Positions 39,533 to 48,094 of a stretch of 64,000 bases of DNA are shown here, piece by piece (the first letter of the stretch is position 1; each line of letters begins with the position of its first letter). The DNA is from Leisingera sp. ANG-M1. Its GTDB lineage: Bacteria > Pseudomonadota > Alphaproteobacteria > Rhodobacterales > Rhodobacteraceae. Made by a program: the position numbers and the translations under genes. The stretch is taken from the NCBI RefSeq assembly GCF_000813745.1, contig NZ_JWLC01000008.1, positions 335,604 to 399,603 on the forward strand, read 5' to 3'. The notes beneath the pieces are model-generated. The model ran no database searches, was not told the origin of the DNA, and saw only the letters and a program-made list of their open reading frames with translations.

Positions 39533-40855
39533 TTACTTCTCCGGGATCAACCCGCGGGGGCTGAACCTGAGAACCAGGAGCAGTATTAGTCCCATGGTGA
39601 ACAGCCGCATGTGTGAGGCGCTTGCCAGCAGATGCGCTTTCAGATCGCTGCCGTCGGCCATGCCCGCTGTCACAAGTTCCATCAAGAGGATGCCCATCGG
39701 CTCCACCTTGATCCAGAAGAACCAGATAAGCATGCCGCCCAGCACCGCGCCGAAGTTGTTGCCGGAGCCGCCGACGATCACCATCACCCAGATCAGGAAG
39801 GTGAAGCGCAGCGGGTTGTAAGTGCCCGGCGTCAGCTGGCTGTCGAGGGTGGTCATCATCGCGCCGGCAATGCCGCAGATGGCGGAGCCCAGCACAAAGA
39901 TCTGCAAGTGGCGGCGGGTCACATCCTTGCCCATCGCCTCGGCCGCGGTTTCATTGTCGCGGATCGCACGCATCATCCGGCCCCAGGGGCTTTTCAGTGC
40001 CATCTGCGCCATCCACAGGAAGGCCAGTAGCACGGCGGTGAACAGCAGCGCATAGATGATTTTGACGTAGAGTGTGGAGGCCTCAATGCCGTCCAGGCCA
40101 AAAAATGCTGCCCGCTCCAGGAAGGCTGGATCCGCCTGCAGGTTGACTTCGTACTCCATCGGACGCGGAAGGCCGACCACGTTTTTCACGCCGCGCGACA
40201 GCCAGTCCTCGTTCTTGAGCACCGCCAGGATGATCTCAGCAATGCCCAAAGTGGCAATCGCCAGATAATCCGAACGCAGGCCCAGAGCGGTCTTGCCGAT
40301 CAGCCAGGCAGCGCCTGCCGCAAGCAAGCCGCCTGCAGGCCAGGCCAGCAGCACCGGCAGGCCTAGGCCGCCGATGTTGCCCTGCAGCGCTGGATTGATA
40401 GCCTCAACCGAGCCCACTGCCGGATCAAAGATCGCACGGTAGACAAAGAAGCCAACGATCATGACCGCGGCCAGCACCAGCATGCGTGCCTTGCCCGGCG
40501 CCATGAACTTGGTGATCATCACGCCGGACACAACGGTCAACGCGCCCATCGCCAGCGCCATTACGATACTGACACCGCCAGAGGACCAGGCCTCGGGGAT
40601 AACCGGGGTCGAGGTCAGCACCACGGCCAGCCCTCCCAGTGCGGTAAAGCCCATGATTCCGACGTTGAACAGACCGGCAAAGCCCCACTGGATGTTCACG
40701 CCGATGGCCATGATGGCCGAGATCAGCCCCATGTTCAGGATCACCAGCGCCGAGTTCCAGGAGCCGGAGAAGAACAGGAAGTCCGTTGCGCCTTCAGCCA
40801 GGATCAGCACCCCGACAACGGCGAAAAGAAGGGTATGTTTCATAGTTTCGGTCAT
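39533..40855 (-). CDS. livM: Branched-chain amino acid ABC permease LivM
   Basis: 440 aa, multi-helix inner-membrane permease of the LivM group. Signature regions: MGLISAIMAIGVNIQWGFAGLFNVGIMGF and the permease loop MMRAIRDNETAAEAMGKDV. It is longer than E. coli LivM because of an insert near residues 100-165. With LivH it forms the channel of a branched-chain amino acid (or amide) importer. Its start overlaps the livH stop by 4 nt. Confidence 0.92.
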   Translation of the reverse strand: MTETMKHTLLFAVVGVLILAEGATDFLFFSGSWNSALVILNMGLISAIMAIGVNIQWGFAGLFNVGIMGFTALGGLAVVLTSTPVIPEAWSSGGVSIVMALAMGALTVVSGVMITKFMAPGKARMLVLAAVMIVGFFVYRAIFDPAVGSVEAINPALQGNIGGLGLPVLLAWPAGGLLAAGAAWLIGKTALGLRSDYLAIATLGIAEIILAVLKNEDWLSRGVKNVVGLPRPMEYEVNLQADPAFLERAAFFGLDGIEASTLYVKIIYALLFTAVLLAFLWMAQMALKSPWGRMMRAIRDNETAAEAMGKDVTRRHLQIFVLGSAICGIAGAMMTTLDSQLTPGTYNPLRFTFLIWVMVIVGGSGNNFGAVLGGMLIWFFWIKVEPMGILLMELVTAGMADGSDLKAHLLASASHMRLFTMGLILLLVLRFSPRGLIPEK

Positions 40856-41862
40856 ACCGCTTTCCCTTTGAAAAGGCCGGTGGGCTTGAACAGGAGGACA
40901 ACGATCAGGATCGCGAAGGAGACCGCGAACTTGTAGTCGGTGCTGAGGAGCTGAACCAGCCCGTCAGGCGCCAGGCTGTCCGGCAGCGAGTAGTTCAGGA
41001 CCTTTTTCCAGGCATAGGTGATCGTCACCTCGGAAAAGGCGATGATGAATCCGCCGGCAATCGCCCCCAGCGGGTTGCCGAGGCCGCCGACGATGGCAGA
41101 GGCAAAAATCGGCAGCAGCAGCTGGAAATAGGTGAAGGGTTTGAACGACTTATCAAGGCCGTAAAGCACGCCGGCAATGGTCGCTAGTGCCGCCACGATC
41201 ATCCAGGTGTACATCACCACGCGCTCCGGGTTGATGCCGGACAGCAGCGCCAGATCTTCGTTATCCGAATAGGCCCGCATGGATTTGCCGGTGCGGGTCT
41301 TGTTCAGGAACCAGAACAGCACCGCCACCACGATGATCGCGGTGATCACGGTGATGCCTTGGGTGGTCTTGATCGCCAGACCTTCATTGAGGCCGGTCAT
41401 CTGCTTGAAGGTGCGGGCCTTGATGATAAAGCGTTCGCCATCGGCAAACCGTTGGTCGCCGGGGCCGATGATGAAGCGCACAAGGCCGTTCATCATGAAC
41501 ATCACCCCCAGCGAGACCATCACGAAGATCACCGGTTTTGCCTTCTGCTCCCGGTAAAATCGATAGACGGTGCGGTCAGTGAGCAGCGCCAGCAGGATGG
41601 TGCCGCCAATGCCAAAGGGCAGGGCGAGTAGGGCCGTCGGCAGCACGCCAAAGCTGATCCCCATCGACTGGAACAGCCAGGTGAACAGGATTGTCACCAT
41701 CGCGCCAAAGGCCATGGTGTCGCCATGGGCAAAATTCGAGAACCGCAGGATCCCGTATATCAGCGTCACCCCCAGCGCGCCGAGCGCCAGCTGACTGCCA
41801 TAGGCCAGTCCCGGAATAACAACAAAATTGGAAAGCGCCACAAGGGCGTTGAGAAGATCCAT
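40852..41862 (-). CDS. livH: Branched-chain amino acid ABC permease LivH
   Basis: 336 aa, about eight membrane helices. LivH marks: YGSQLALGALGVTLIYGILRFSNFAHGDTMAFGA, MRAYSDNEDLALLSGINPERV and AIVGGLGNPLGAIAGGFII. I chose the ATG at 41862 (MDLLNALVAL), which overlaps the stop of the small secreted-protein gene, over 41889. Part of the complete liv cassette (substrate-binding protein, G, F, small protein, H, M). Confidence 0.93.
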   Translation of the reverse strand: MDLLNALVALSNFVVIPGLAYGSQLALGALGVTLIYGILRFSNFAHGDTMAFGAMVTILFTWLFQSMGISFGVLPTALLALPFGIGGTILLALLTDRTVYRFYREQKAKPVIFVMVSLGVMFMMNGLVRFIIGPGDQRFADGERFIIKARTFKQMTGLNEGLAIKTTQGITVITAIIVVAVLFWFLNKTRTGKSMRAYSDNEDLALLSGINPERVVMYTWMIVAALATIAGVLYGLDKSFKPFTYFQLLLPIFASAIVGGLGNPLGAIAGGFIIAFSEVTITYAWKKVLNYSLPDSLAPDGLVQLLSTDYKFAVSFAILIVVLLFKPTGLFKGKAV

Positions 41863-42281
41863 TAGTAAAGCCCCGTTCCCGATTGGCAATCCAATTGGAT
41901 TTTGACCATATCGCTACGGTCTCCGTTATTTGAGTGATGCCAGGTTACGCGACCGTCCCGGCGGCCCTCTACTTTGTCTTTTGGCAGCAGAGAGGTGTCG
42001 GAAGTGAAAGCACTGCTCCAAGCAGAATAGCTTGTGCCTTTCGGAGCCCAAATGTGGGCAGCACAATATCCATCGACACAGTGGTGAAAGTACTGAATCC
42101 TGACCGTGTCACCGGCCTGAAGTTCAAGGACCCCATCTTCGTCCGTCGCAATCACCTGAGGCGTTGTGACTTCGCAGGCATACGTTGGATCCAATGCGGC
42201 CAAGCCGGTTTGCGCCGTGGCACAAATTGCGGCAGTCGCTAAAGCTGCTGAGCCGCAGGTTCGACTGAAATTTTCAACCAT
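41862..42281 (-). CDS. Small secreted protein of unknown function inside the liv operon
   Basis: 139 aa. N-terminus MVENFSRTCGSAALATAAICATAQTGLAA looks like a signal peptide. The mature protein has several cysteines (YACEV, HHCVDGYC, LDCQSG), suggesting disulfides, and a KGTSYSAWSSAF stretch. No family recognised. It sits between livF (6 nt upstream) and livH (1-nt overlap with its stop), an unusual place in a liv cassette. Probably periplasmic; may be an accessory of transport or a lineage-specific insertion. Confidence 0.7.
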   Translation of the reverse strand: MVENFSRTCGSAALATAAICATAQTGLAALDPTYACEVTTPQVIATDEDGVLELQAGDTVRIQYFHHCVDGYCAAHIWAPKGTSYSAWSSAFTSDTSLLPKDKVEGRRDGRVTWHHSNNGDRSDMVKIQLDCQSGTGLY

Positions 42282-42287
42282 TCTGTT

Positions 42288-43001
42288 TCACCCTCCCAAG
42301 AACGACTTGCGTACTTCGGGATCGGCCAGAAGCTCTTTACCGGTGCCGGTATAGGCATTGCGCCCCTGCACCAGGACATAGCCTTTGTCCGCGATCTCAA
42401 GCGCTTGCTTGGCGTTTTGCTCCACCATCAGGATCGGCAGCCCGGTGCGGGCGACTTCGATGATCCGGTCGAACAACTCGTCCATCACAATAGGCGACAC
42501 ACCCGCGGTGGGTTCGTCCAGCATCAGCACCTTCGGCTTGGTCATCAGCGCGCGGCCCACGGCCACCTGCTGGCGCTGGCCGCCGGACAGTTCACCGGCC
42601 GGCTGGTTGCGCTTTTCCTTCAGGATCGGGAACAGGTGATAGACCTGCTCCATCGTGTCCCGGATATCGTCGGTGCGGATAAAGGCGCCCATCTCCAGGT
42701 TTTCCTCAACCGTCATCGAGGTGAAGATGTTGTGGGTCTGGGGCACAAACCCCATGCCCTTGATCACCCGGTCCTGCGGTGACAGCGCGGTGATATCCTC
42801 ACCGCCCAGACGCACTGATCCGGACCGGACATTCAGCATCCCGAAGGTTGCCTTCATGGCGGTGGATTTGCCGGCCCCGTTCGGGCCTACGATTACGGCG
42901 ATTTCGCCGGGGTTCACGGCGATAGTGCAGTCATGCAGAATATCCGGCCCCTTGCCGTATCCGCCTGTCATGCAGTCGCCAATCAAAAATGGTTCAGACA
43001 T
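42288..43001 (-). CDS. livF: Branched-chain amino acid ABC ATPase LivF
   Basis: 237 aa. Walker A GPNGAGKST, signature LSGGQRQQVAVGRALM, Walker B LMLDEPTAGVSP; the size and sequence are LivF-type. Powers the importer with LivG. Follows livG by 48 nt and precedes the small secreted-protein gene. Confidence 0.95.
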   Translation of the reverse strand: MSEPFLIGDCMTGGYGKGPDILHDCTIAVNPGEIAVIVGPNGAGKSTAMKATFGMLNVRSGSVRLGGEDITALSPQDRVIKGMGFVPQTHNIFTSMTVEENLEMGAFIRTDDIRDTMEQVYHLFPILKEKRNQPAGELSGGQRQQVAVGRALMTKPKVLMLDEPTAGVSPIVMDELFDRIIEVARTGLPILMVEQNAKQALEIADKGYVLVQGRNAYTGTGKELLADPEVRKSFLGG

Positions 43002-43049
43002 TCATATGCTCCGTTCCCCTTCGCAGGGGGGCAACGCGGCGCAAAGGCA

Positions 43050-43835
43050 TTACGCCTCGGCCAGCTTGTCTTTGTTCTTCAGGCCGGTGCCCAGATAGGC
43101 TTCGATCACGTGCTCGTTCGCCTTGATCTCGTCCAGGGTGCCCTCAGCCAGCTTCTTGCCTTCGGCCATGCAGATCACCGGATCGCAGAGGCGGCCGATG
43201 AATTCCATGTCATGCTCAATCACGACAAAGGTATAGCCGCGCTCTTCATTGAGGCGCTTGATGGCATCGGCGATGGTGTAGAGCAGGGTGCGGTTCACAC
43301 CGGCGCCGACCTCATCCAGGAAGACGATCTTGGCGTCCACCATCATGGTCCGGCCAAGCTCCAGCAGCTTTTTCTGGCCGCCCGATACTTGGCCCGCTTT
43401 CAGATCCGCGATGTGGCTGATGGTGAGGAACTCCAGCACCTCATCCGCCTTGGCGCGCAATGCGCGTTCCTCGTCGGCAATCCGCTTGCGGCCGAACCAG
43501 GTGTTCCACAGGGTCTCACCCGACTGGTTGCCCGGCACCATCATCAGGTTTTCCCGGCAGGTCATCGAGGAGAACTCATGCGCGATCTGGAAGGTGCGCA
43601 GCAGCCCTTTATGGAATAGCTCATGCGGGGGCAGGCCGGTGATATCCTCGCCATCCATGGTGACACGGCCGGAGGTCGGCGGCAGAACACCCGCGATTAC
43701 ATTGAACAAAGTGGTTTTGCCGGCGCCGTTCGGGCCGATCAAACCGGTTATGGAGCCCTTAGCGATTTCCAGCGAAGCGCCGTCCACCGCGTGGAACCCG
43801 CCGAAGTGCTTATGCAAGTCCTCGACGACGATCAT
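43050..43835 (-). CDS. livG: Branched-chain amino acid ABC ATPase LivG
   Basis: 261 aa. Walker A GPNGAGKTT, signature VSGGQKKLLELGRTMM, Walker B IVFLDEVGAGVN. LivG-type C-terminus with VIEHDMEFIGRLCDPVI. Ninety-eight nt downstream of the binding-protein gene, with a stem-loop in between. Confidence 0.95.
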   Translation of the reverse strand: MIVVEDLHKHFGGFHAVDGASLEIAKGSITGLIGPNGAGKTTLFNVIAGVLPPTSGRVTMDGEDITGLPPHELFHKGLLRTFQIAHEFSSMTCRENLMMVPGNQSGETLWNTWFGRKRIADEERALRAKADEVLEFLTISHIADLKAGQVSGGQKKLLELGRTMMVDAKIVFLDEVGAGVNRTLLYTIADAIKRLNEERGYTFVVIEHDMEFIGRLCDPVICMAEGKKLAEGTLDEIKANEHVIEAYLGTGLKNKDKLAEA

Positions 43836-43883
43836 GTCATTTCATCCCCTGCCGCGATTTTGCGGCGTTTTTAAACTTGGAAC

Positions 43884-43904
43884 AGCCCGGGCGATGCCCG
43901 GGCT
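43884..43904 (-). terminator. Intercistronic hairpin after the binding-protein gene
   Basis: Perfect 9-bp stem AGCCCGGGC-GAT-GCCCGGGCT, 30 nt after the binding-protein stop. Weak T-run on the minus strand, so it is more likely an mRNA stabiliser or partial terminator that keeps binding-protein levels above the rest of the operon. Confidence 0.55.
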
Positions 43905-43933
43905 GCTCTTTTTCGTTGCTTTTCTGATGGTTA

Positions 43934-45127
43934 TCAGCGGAAGCGCAGGGTTTCGTTCTTGCCGCCCTTCACTTCGATCTCACGGTAGGAGCCTGCGCTC
44001 TCACCGGGGCCGATCAGCTCAACGCCGGTTGCGCCCTGATAGTCGACCTCACCGCCGGCGGCGAGGATTTCCAGCGCCTTGCCCAGCTCACCCGGGTTAA
44101 TCGGCTCGCCCGGCGCGTTTGCCACGTCCAGGATCTTGCCGACATAGTCCGCCGGGTTGGTAGAGTTGGCAGCCTGCATCGCCAGCATGAACAGCGCGGC
44201 TGCGTCATAGGATTCCGGCGCATAGGCAGAGGTACCGTCAAAGCCGCGCTCTTTTGCCATTTCGGCAAAGATTTCAGCGCCTTTGGAGTCGGAGCCTGCG
44301 ATCTGGCCAAAGGAGCCATCCAGGTCCGGGCCAACGTTTGCCGGCAGGGTGTCGCCGATCATGCCGCCGGGCAGGCCGAAGGTGTCAAACGCACCGGAGT
44401 CCAGCGCGCCCTGGATGATGCCCAGGCCGCCCTGGTCAAGGTAGCCTGCAACCACCAGGATGTCGCCGCCGGCAGAGGCCAGCGCGCCAACTTCAGCCGA
44501 ATAGTCGCCCTTGCCGTCTTCATGTGCGGTCACGATGGTGACTTCGCCGCCAACACCTTCAAATGAGGTCTTGATCGCGTCAGCCAGGCCCTTGCCGTAG
44601 TCGTTGTTGGTGTAAGTCAGCGCGATCGAGTTGATGCCGCGCTCTTTCAGGATCTCGGCCATCACCTGGCCTTCACGCGCGTCCGACGGCGAGGTGCGGA
44701 AGAACAGACCGTTGTCTTCCATGGTGCTGAGGCCCGGCGAGGTTGCCGACGGCGAGATCATTACCATGCCGTTCGGGATCGCCACGTTCTGCAGCATGGC
44801 GCCGGTCACGCCCGAGCAGTCGCCGCCGATAATGCCGTTGACGCCGTCCGCTATCAGTTTTTCAGCATTCGCAACGGCCAAACCGTTGTCGATGCAGCCG
44901 GTGTCGGCGCGCATGGGGGTCACGGTGGCGCTGTCCAGCAGCTTGCCCGACTTGGTGACCTCTTCCATGGCCAGCTCGGCGCCGTCTGCCATTGCAGGGG
45001 CCAGCGATTCAATCGGTCCGGTAAAGCCGAACTGCACGCCCAGTTTCACTTCCTTGGCGTGTCCGCCGGCATAGGCAGTGCCAGCCGTCAGCGCAGCGGC
45101 CGCGGTGGCCATCAGCAGTTTCTTCAT
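43934..45127 (-). CDS. Branched-chain amino acid-type substrate-binding protein
   Basis: 397 aa, periplasmic. Signal peptide MKKLLMATAAAALTAGTAYA, then a type I periplasmic-binding fold: VKLGVQFGFTGPIESLAPAMADGAELA and IGGDCSGVTGAMLQN, with ISPSATSPGLS. LivK/amide-binding group. No lipobox, so soluble. First gene of the liv operon; the frame extends upstream to 45178 but the signal peptide fixes the start at 45127. The exact ligand (leucine, amides, others) is not known. Confidence 0.92.
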   Translation of the reverse strand: MKKLLMATAAAALTAGTAYAGGHAKEVKLGVQFGFTGPIESLAPAMADGAELAMEEVTKSGKLLDSATVTPMRADTGCIDNGLAVANAEKLIADGVNGIIGGDCSGVTGAMLQNVAIPNGMVMISPSATSPGLSTMEDNGLFFRTSPSDAREGQVMAEILKERGINSIALTYTNNDYGKGLADAIKTSFEGVGGEVTIVTAHEDGKGDYSAEVGALASAGGDILVVAGYLDQGGLGIIQGALDSGAFDTFGLPGGMIGDTLPANVGPDLDGSFGQIAGSDSKGAEIFAEMAKERGFDGTSAYAPESYDAAALFMLAMQAANSTNPADYVGKILDVANAPGEPINPGELGKALEILAAGGEVDYQGATGVELIGPGESAGSYREIEVKGGKNETLRFR

Positions 45128-45313
45128 TTGAAAACTCCCATTGTTGGAACAAAAATGTTCACATCGGACCCTAGGCAAGGCGGTTGAAAAAGAAAAGTCT
45201 TATCGAACCGGAACACTTTCCTTGGGCCGTTTGGTTGAAGCTGCATCCCATAGGATCCCCGATGCAGCGCGGGCGTGCCTGTACAAGGAAAACATCAGAA
45301 GGAAAAGACCCCG

Positions 45314-46417
45314 ATGCTACGAAACTTTCTGCAGCTGACGCTTTCCGTAACGTTTCTGGCGGTTTTCTCTTCGGCCCAGGCGGAAAATCTGAAAAGCAGC
45401 CAGGGCAGCCTGTCCGTGACGCAGGTTGCGTCGGGCTTTGATGTGCCCTGGGCTTTTGATTTTCTGCCGGACGGCAGCTTGCTGGTCACCGAACGGGATG
45501 GACAGCTTTTTCATGTGAGTGAAGGCCGCAGACAGCGTGTTTCCGGCACCCCTGCCGTGGCTGCTGGAGGGCAGGGCGGCCTGCTTGATGTGATGGTGCC
45601 GCGGGATTTCAGCCAAAGCCGCGAGGTCTTCCTGACCTTTGCCAAGCGACAGGGGCGCGGCGCAGGAACAGCGCTGGCGATTGGGCGTCTTAGTTCGGAT
45701 CATTCCAGGCTGACCGGTGTCAGGGTTCTGTTCGAAGCAGCACCCGGATCGCAGGGCGGTCGGCACTTCGGCTCCCGCGTGGTCGAGGCGCGCGACGGCA
45801 CGCTGTTTCTCTCGCTGGGTGAGCGCGGCGACCGGCCCAGCGCCCAAAACCTGCGGCTGCATCAGGGCTCGGTCGTGCGGATCAACCGGGACGGCACGAT
45901 CCCGCATGGCAACCCCTTTGCCGGACGGGCGGATGCCCAGCCGGAGATCTGGTCTTACGGGCATCGGAACCCGCAGGGCATGTCCTTGGACTTGAAGGGA
46001 AACCTCTGGGTGGCTGAACATGGCGCCAAGGGCGGGGACGAGGTGAACCGGGTGCGCAAAGGCGCCAACTATGGCTGGCCGGTGATCGCCTACGGGCGGC
46101 ATTACTCCGGTCTGAAAATCGGCGAGGGAACAGCGAAAGCCGGCATGGAGCAGCCGGAATGGTACTGGGACCCCTCCATAGCTCCGTCCGGGATGATGAT
46201 TTACTCCGGCCGAATGTGGTCCGAATGGCGCGGGAATGTTTTCGTGGGTTCGCTGAAGTTCGACTACATTGCCCGTCTTTCCGGCTCTCCCCTGAGGGAA
46301 ACTGAACAATTGCGCAGTGAAGAAACAGGCCGCATCCGCGACGTGCAGGAGGCGCCGGATGGCAGTATTTGGTTCGCCTCGGAAGGTGAGGGAGGCATTT
46401 TCAGGATATCCAGATGA
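45314..46417 (+). CDS. PQQ-dependent sugar dehydrogenase (YliI/Asd-like), secreted
   Basis: 367 aa, six-bladed propeller type of soluble aldose dehydrogenase. Signal peptide MLRNFLQLTLSVTFLAVFSSAQA. Motifs: VPWAFDFLPDGSLLVTERDGQL, GQGGLLDVMVPRDF, SYGHRNPQGMSLD (conserved His region) and WVAEHGAKGGDEVNRV, with NYGWPVIAYGRHYSG. Oxidises sugars in the periplasm with PQQ and calcium. Divergent from the liv operon and followed 53 nt later by a small secreted-protein gene. Confidence 0.9.
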   Translation: MLRNFLQLTLSVTFLAVFSSAQAENLKSSQGSLSVTQVASGFDVPWAFDFLPDGSLLVTERDGQLFHVSEGRRQRVSGTPAVAAGGQGGLLDVMVPRDFSQSREVFLTFAKRQGRGAGTALAIGRLSSDHSRLTGVRVLFEAAPGSQGGRHFGSRVVEARDGTLFLSLGERGDRPSAQNLRLHQGSVVRINRDGTIPHGNPFAGRADAQPEIWSYGHRNPQGMSLDLKGNLWVAEHGAKGGDEVNRVRKGANYGWPVIAYGRHYSGLKIGEGTAKAGMEQPEWYWDPSIAPSGMMIYSGRMWSEWRGNVFVGSLKFDYIARLSGSPLRETEQLRSEETGRIRDVQEAPDGSIWFASEGEGGIFRISR

Positions 46418-46470
46418 ATGGCGCTAAGTGGATGGAAAGACCGCTTGCTCATCACAATAAGGATACTGGA

Positions 46471-46887
46471 ATGAAAATCTTGCTTGCAGCAATCCTGGCC
46501 GCCGTCCTGCCAGGGGTGGCTTGGGCTCAGGACAGCATCTTCAAGTCATATGAAAGCTACGAGCGCTTTGTCGACACAGTAATCAAGACCCGTGACTTCA
46601 AACAGCTGATCAACCGGTTGGGCGGGCGCGATGAATACACCCCCGAGCAACTGCGCAGTGCTCAGGGGCGTTTGCTGTCGATCTATCCGCGGGACTTTAC
46701 AAGCGGAGGGCTGGCGCTGCGGCAGGAGCTGATGAACGGATTCAGCAAGGAGGTCCGGATCTACTGGAACGACGCAATTCTTAGCTACTGCTACTACTAT
46801 GCTTTCATCCACGACCATGGCGACGGCGTTGTGGTGCTGAAGTTTGACCTCAACACCAATTCGGACGTTATCTTCGGGAAGCTATGA
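46471..46887 (+). CDS. Small secreted protein of unknown function
   Basis: 138 aa with signal peptide MKILLAAILAAVLPGVAWAQ. The mature part is helical, with YERFVDTVIKTRDFKQLINRLGGRDEY and a C-terminal beta segment. No family recognised. Possibly cotranscribed with the sugar dehydrogenase. The ATG at 46471 has a GGATACTGGA ribosome-binding site; an in-frame start at 46414 would lack the signal peptide at the N-terminus. Confidence 0.72.
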   Translation: MKILLAAILAAVLPGVAWAQDSIFKSYESYERFVDTVIKTRDFKQLINRLGGRDEYTPEQLRSAQGRLLSIYPRDFTSGGLALRQELMNGFSKEVRIYWNDAILSYCYYYAFIHDHGDGVVVLKFDLNTNSDVIFGKL

Positions 46888-46908
46888 ACGCGGCCCGGCC
46901 CTGTTTCC

Positions 46909-47913
46909 TCAAGCTTTGTAGGTCGCCGCCTTGCTGCCGCGCTCGCGGTATGGGGTGGTATCGTAATGCGCCCGGTAGCATTTCGAGAAATGCGACGGCG
47001 AGGCAAAACCGCAGGCAAGTGCCACGTTGATCACGCTCATATCGGTCTGCATCAGCAGGTTGCGCGCTTTCTGCAGCCGAAGTTCCATGTAATAGCGTTT
47101 GGGCGAGCGGTTCAGATAGCGGCGGAACAGGCGCTCCAGCTGGCGGGTGGACATGCCGACATCCTGAGCCAGGATAGAGGGGCTGATCGGCTCCTCGATG
47201 TTGGCTTCCATCATCTGGATCACCATCGACAGCTTCGGATGCCGCACGCCGATGCGGGTCGGGATCGACAGGCGCTGGGTGTCCTGGTCGGTGCGGATTG
47301 AAGAATAGATCAGCTGATCCGCGACAGCATTGGCCAGTTCTTCGCCGTGATCGTTGGCAATCAGTTTGAGCATCAGGTCGATGGACGAGGTGCCGCCCGC
47401 GGTCGACAGCCGGTTGCCGTCGATCACGAACACCGATTTGGTCAGGTCGACCTCATCGAACTCCTCGGCGAAACTGTCGGCGTTTTCCCAGTGAATTGTG
47501 GCGCGCTTGCCGTCCAGAAGCCCGGCTTTGGCCAAGGCAAAAGAGGCGGTGCAAAGACCGCCCATGGTCAGCCCTTTGCGGGCCTCCCGGCGCAGCCAGG
47601 CCAGCAGCTTTTTGGTGGTGGCTTCCTGCACATCAATGCCGGAACAGACCATCACGACATCATCGCGGTGCAGTTCCATCAGATCGTCGTCCAGCTGAAA
47701 GGTCGTGCCTGCCGAGCAGGTCATGGTGTCGCCGCCTTCGCCGATCAGCGTCCAGGAATAGCTGTTCTCGCCGTTCATCCGGTTGGCAATCCGCAGGCAT
47801 TCGACAGCCGACGCATAAGACAGCATCGTGAACTTTTCGAGCAGCACAAAGACAAACCGTTTGGGCTGGCCGGCTTCAACTCCAGAATCAGCAGGCTTGC
47901 GTGGCGTCTGCAT
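46909..47913 (-). CDS. GlxA-family AraC-type regulator
   Basis: 334 aa: an N-terminal DJ-1/PfpI (glutamine amidotransferase-like) domain (FVFVLLEKFTMLSYASAVECLRIANRM; GLCTASFALAKAGLLDG) and a C-terminal AraC helix-turn-helix (SPSILAQDVGMSTRQLERLFRRYLNRSPKRYYMELRLQKARNL). Such regulators include GbdR and CdhR, which control betaine and carnitine use in Pseudomonas; the N-terminal resemblance makes betaine a possible signal, but this is inference. Stands alone, divergent from the DAHP synthase gene. Confidence 0.9.
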   Translation of the reverse strand: MQTPRKPADSGVEAGQPKRFVFVLLEKFTMLSYASAVECLRIANRMNGENSYSWTLIGEGGDTMTCSAGTTFQLDDDLMELHRDDVVMVCSGIDVQEATTKKLLAWLRREARKGLTMGGLCTASFALAKAGLLDGKRATIHWENADSFAEEFDEVDLTKSVFVIDGNRLSTAGGTSSIDLMLKLIANDHGEELANAVADQLIYSSIRTDQDTQRLSIPTRIGVRHPKLSMVIQMMEANIEEPISPSILAQDVGMSTRQLERLFRRYLNRSPKRYYMELRLQKARNLLMQTDMSVINVALACGFASPSHFSKCYRAHYDTTPYRERGSKAATYKA

Positions 47914-48094
47914 GGCGAGCGTCCTTCAAGAAACAGGTCGGGCCGCGGAGGCATGCGCCGCGGCAGGTCGGGAAACCGTGCTCACAGCTTGCGGTCCGGG
48001 TCAAGTGGGCTCAATTCTAAACTGGCCTCTCCGGTGCGGATTTTGTATAGAGCACCCGTTATACCTTAAAGACCTCTTAAGCGGAGATAAAGTC

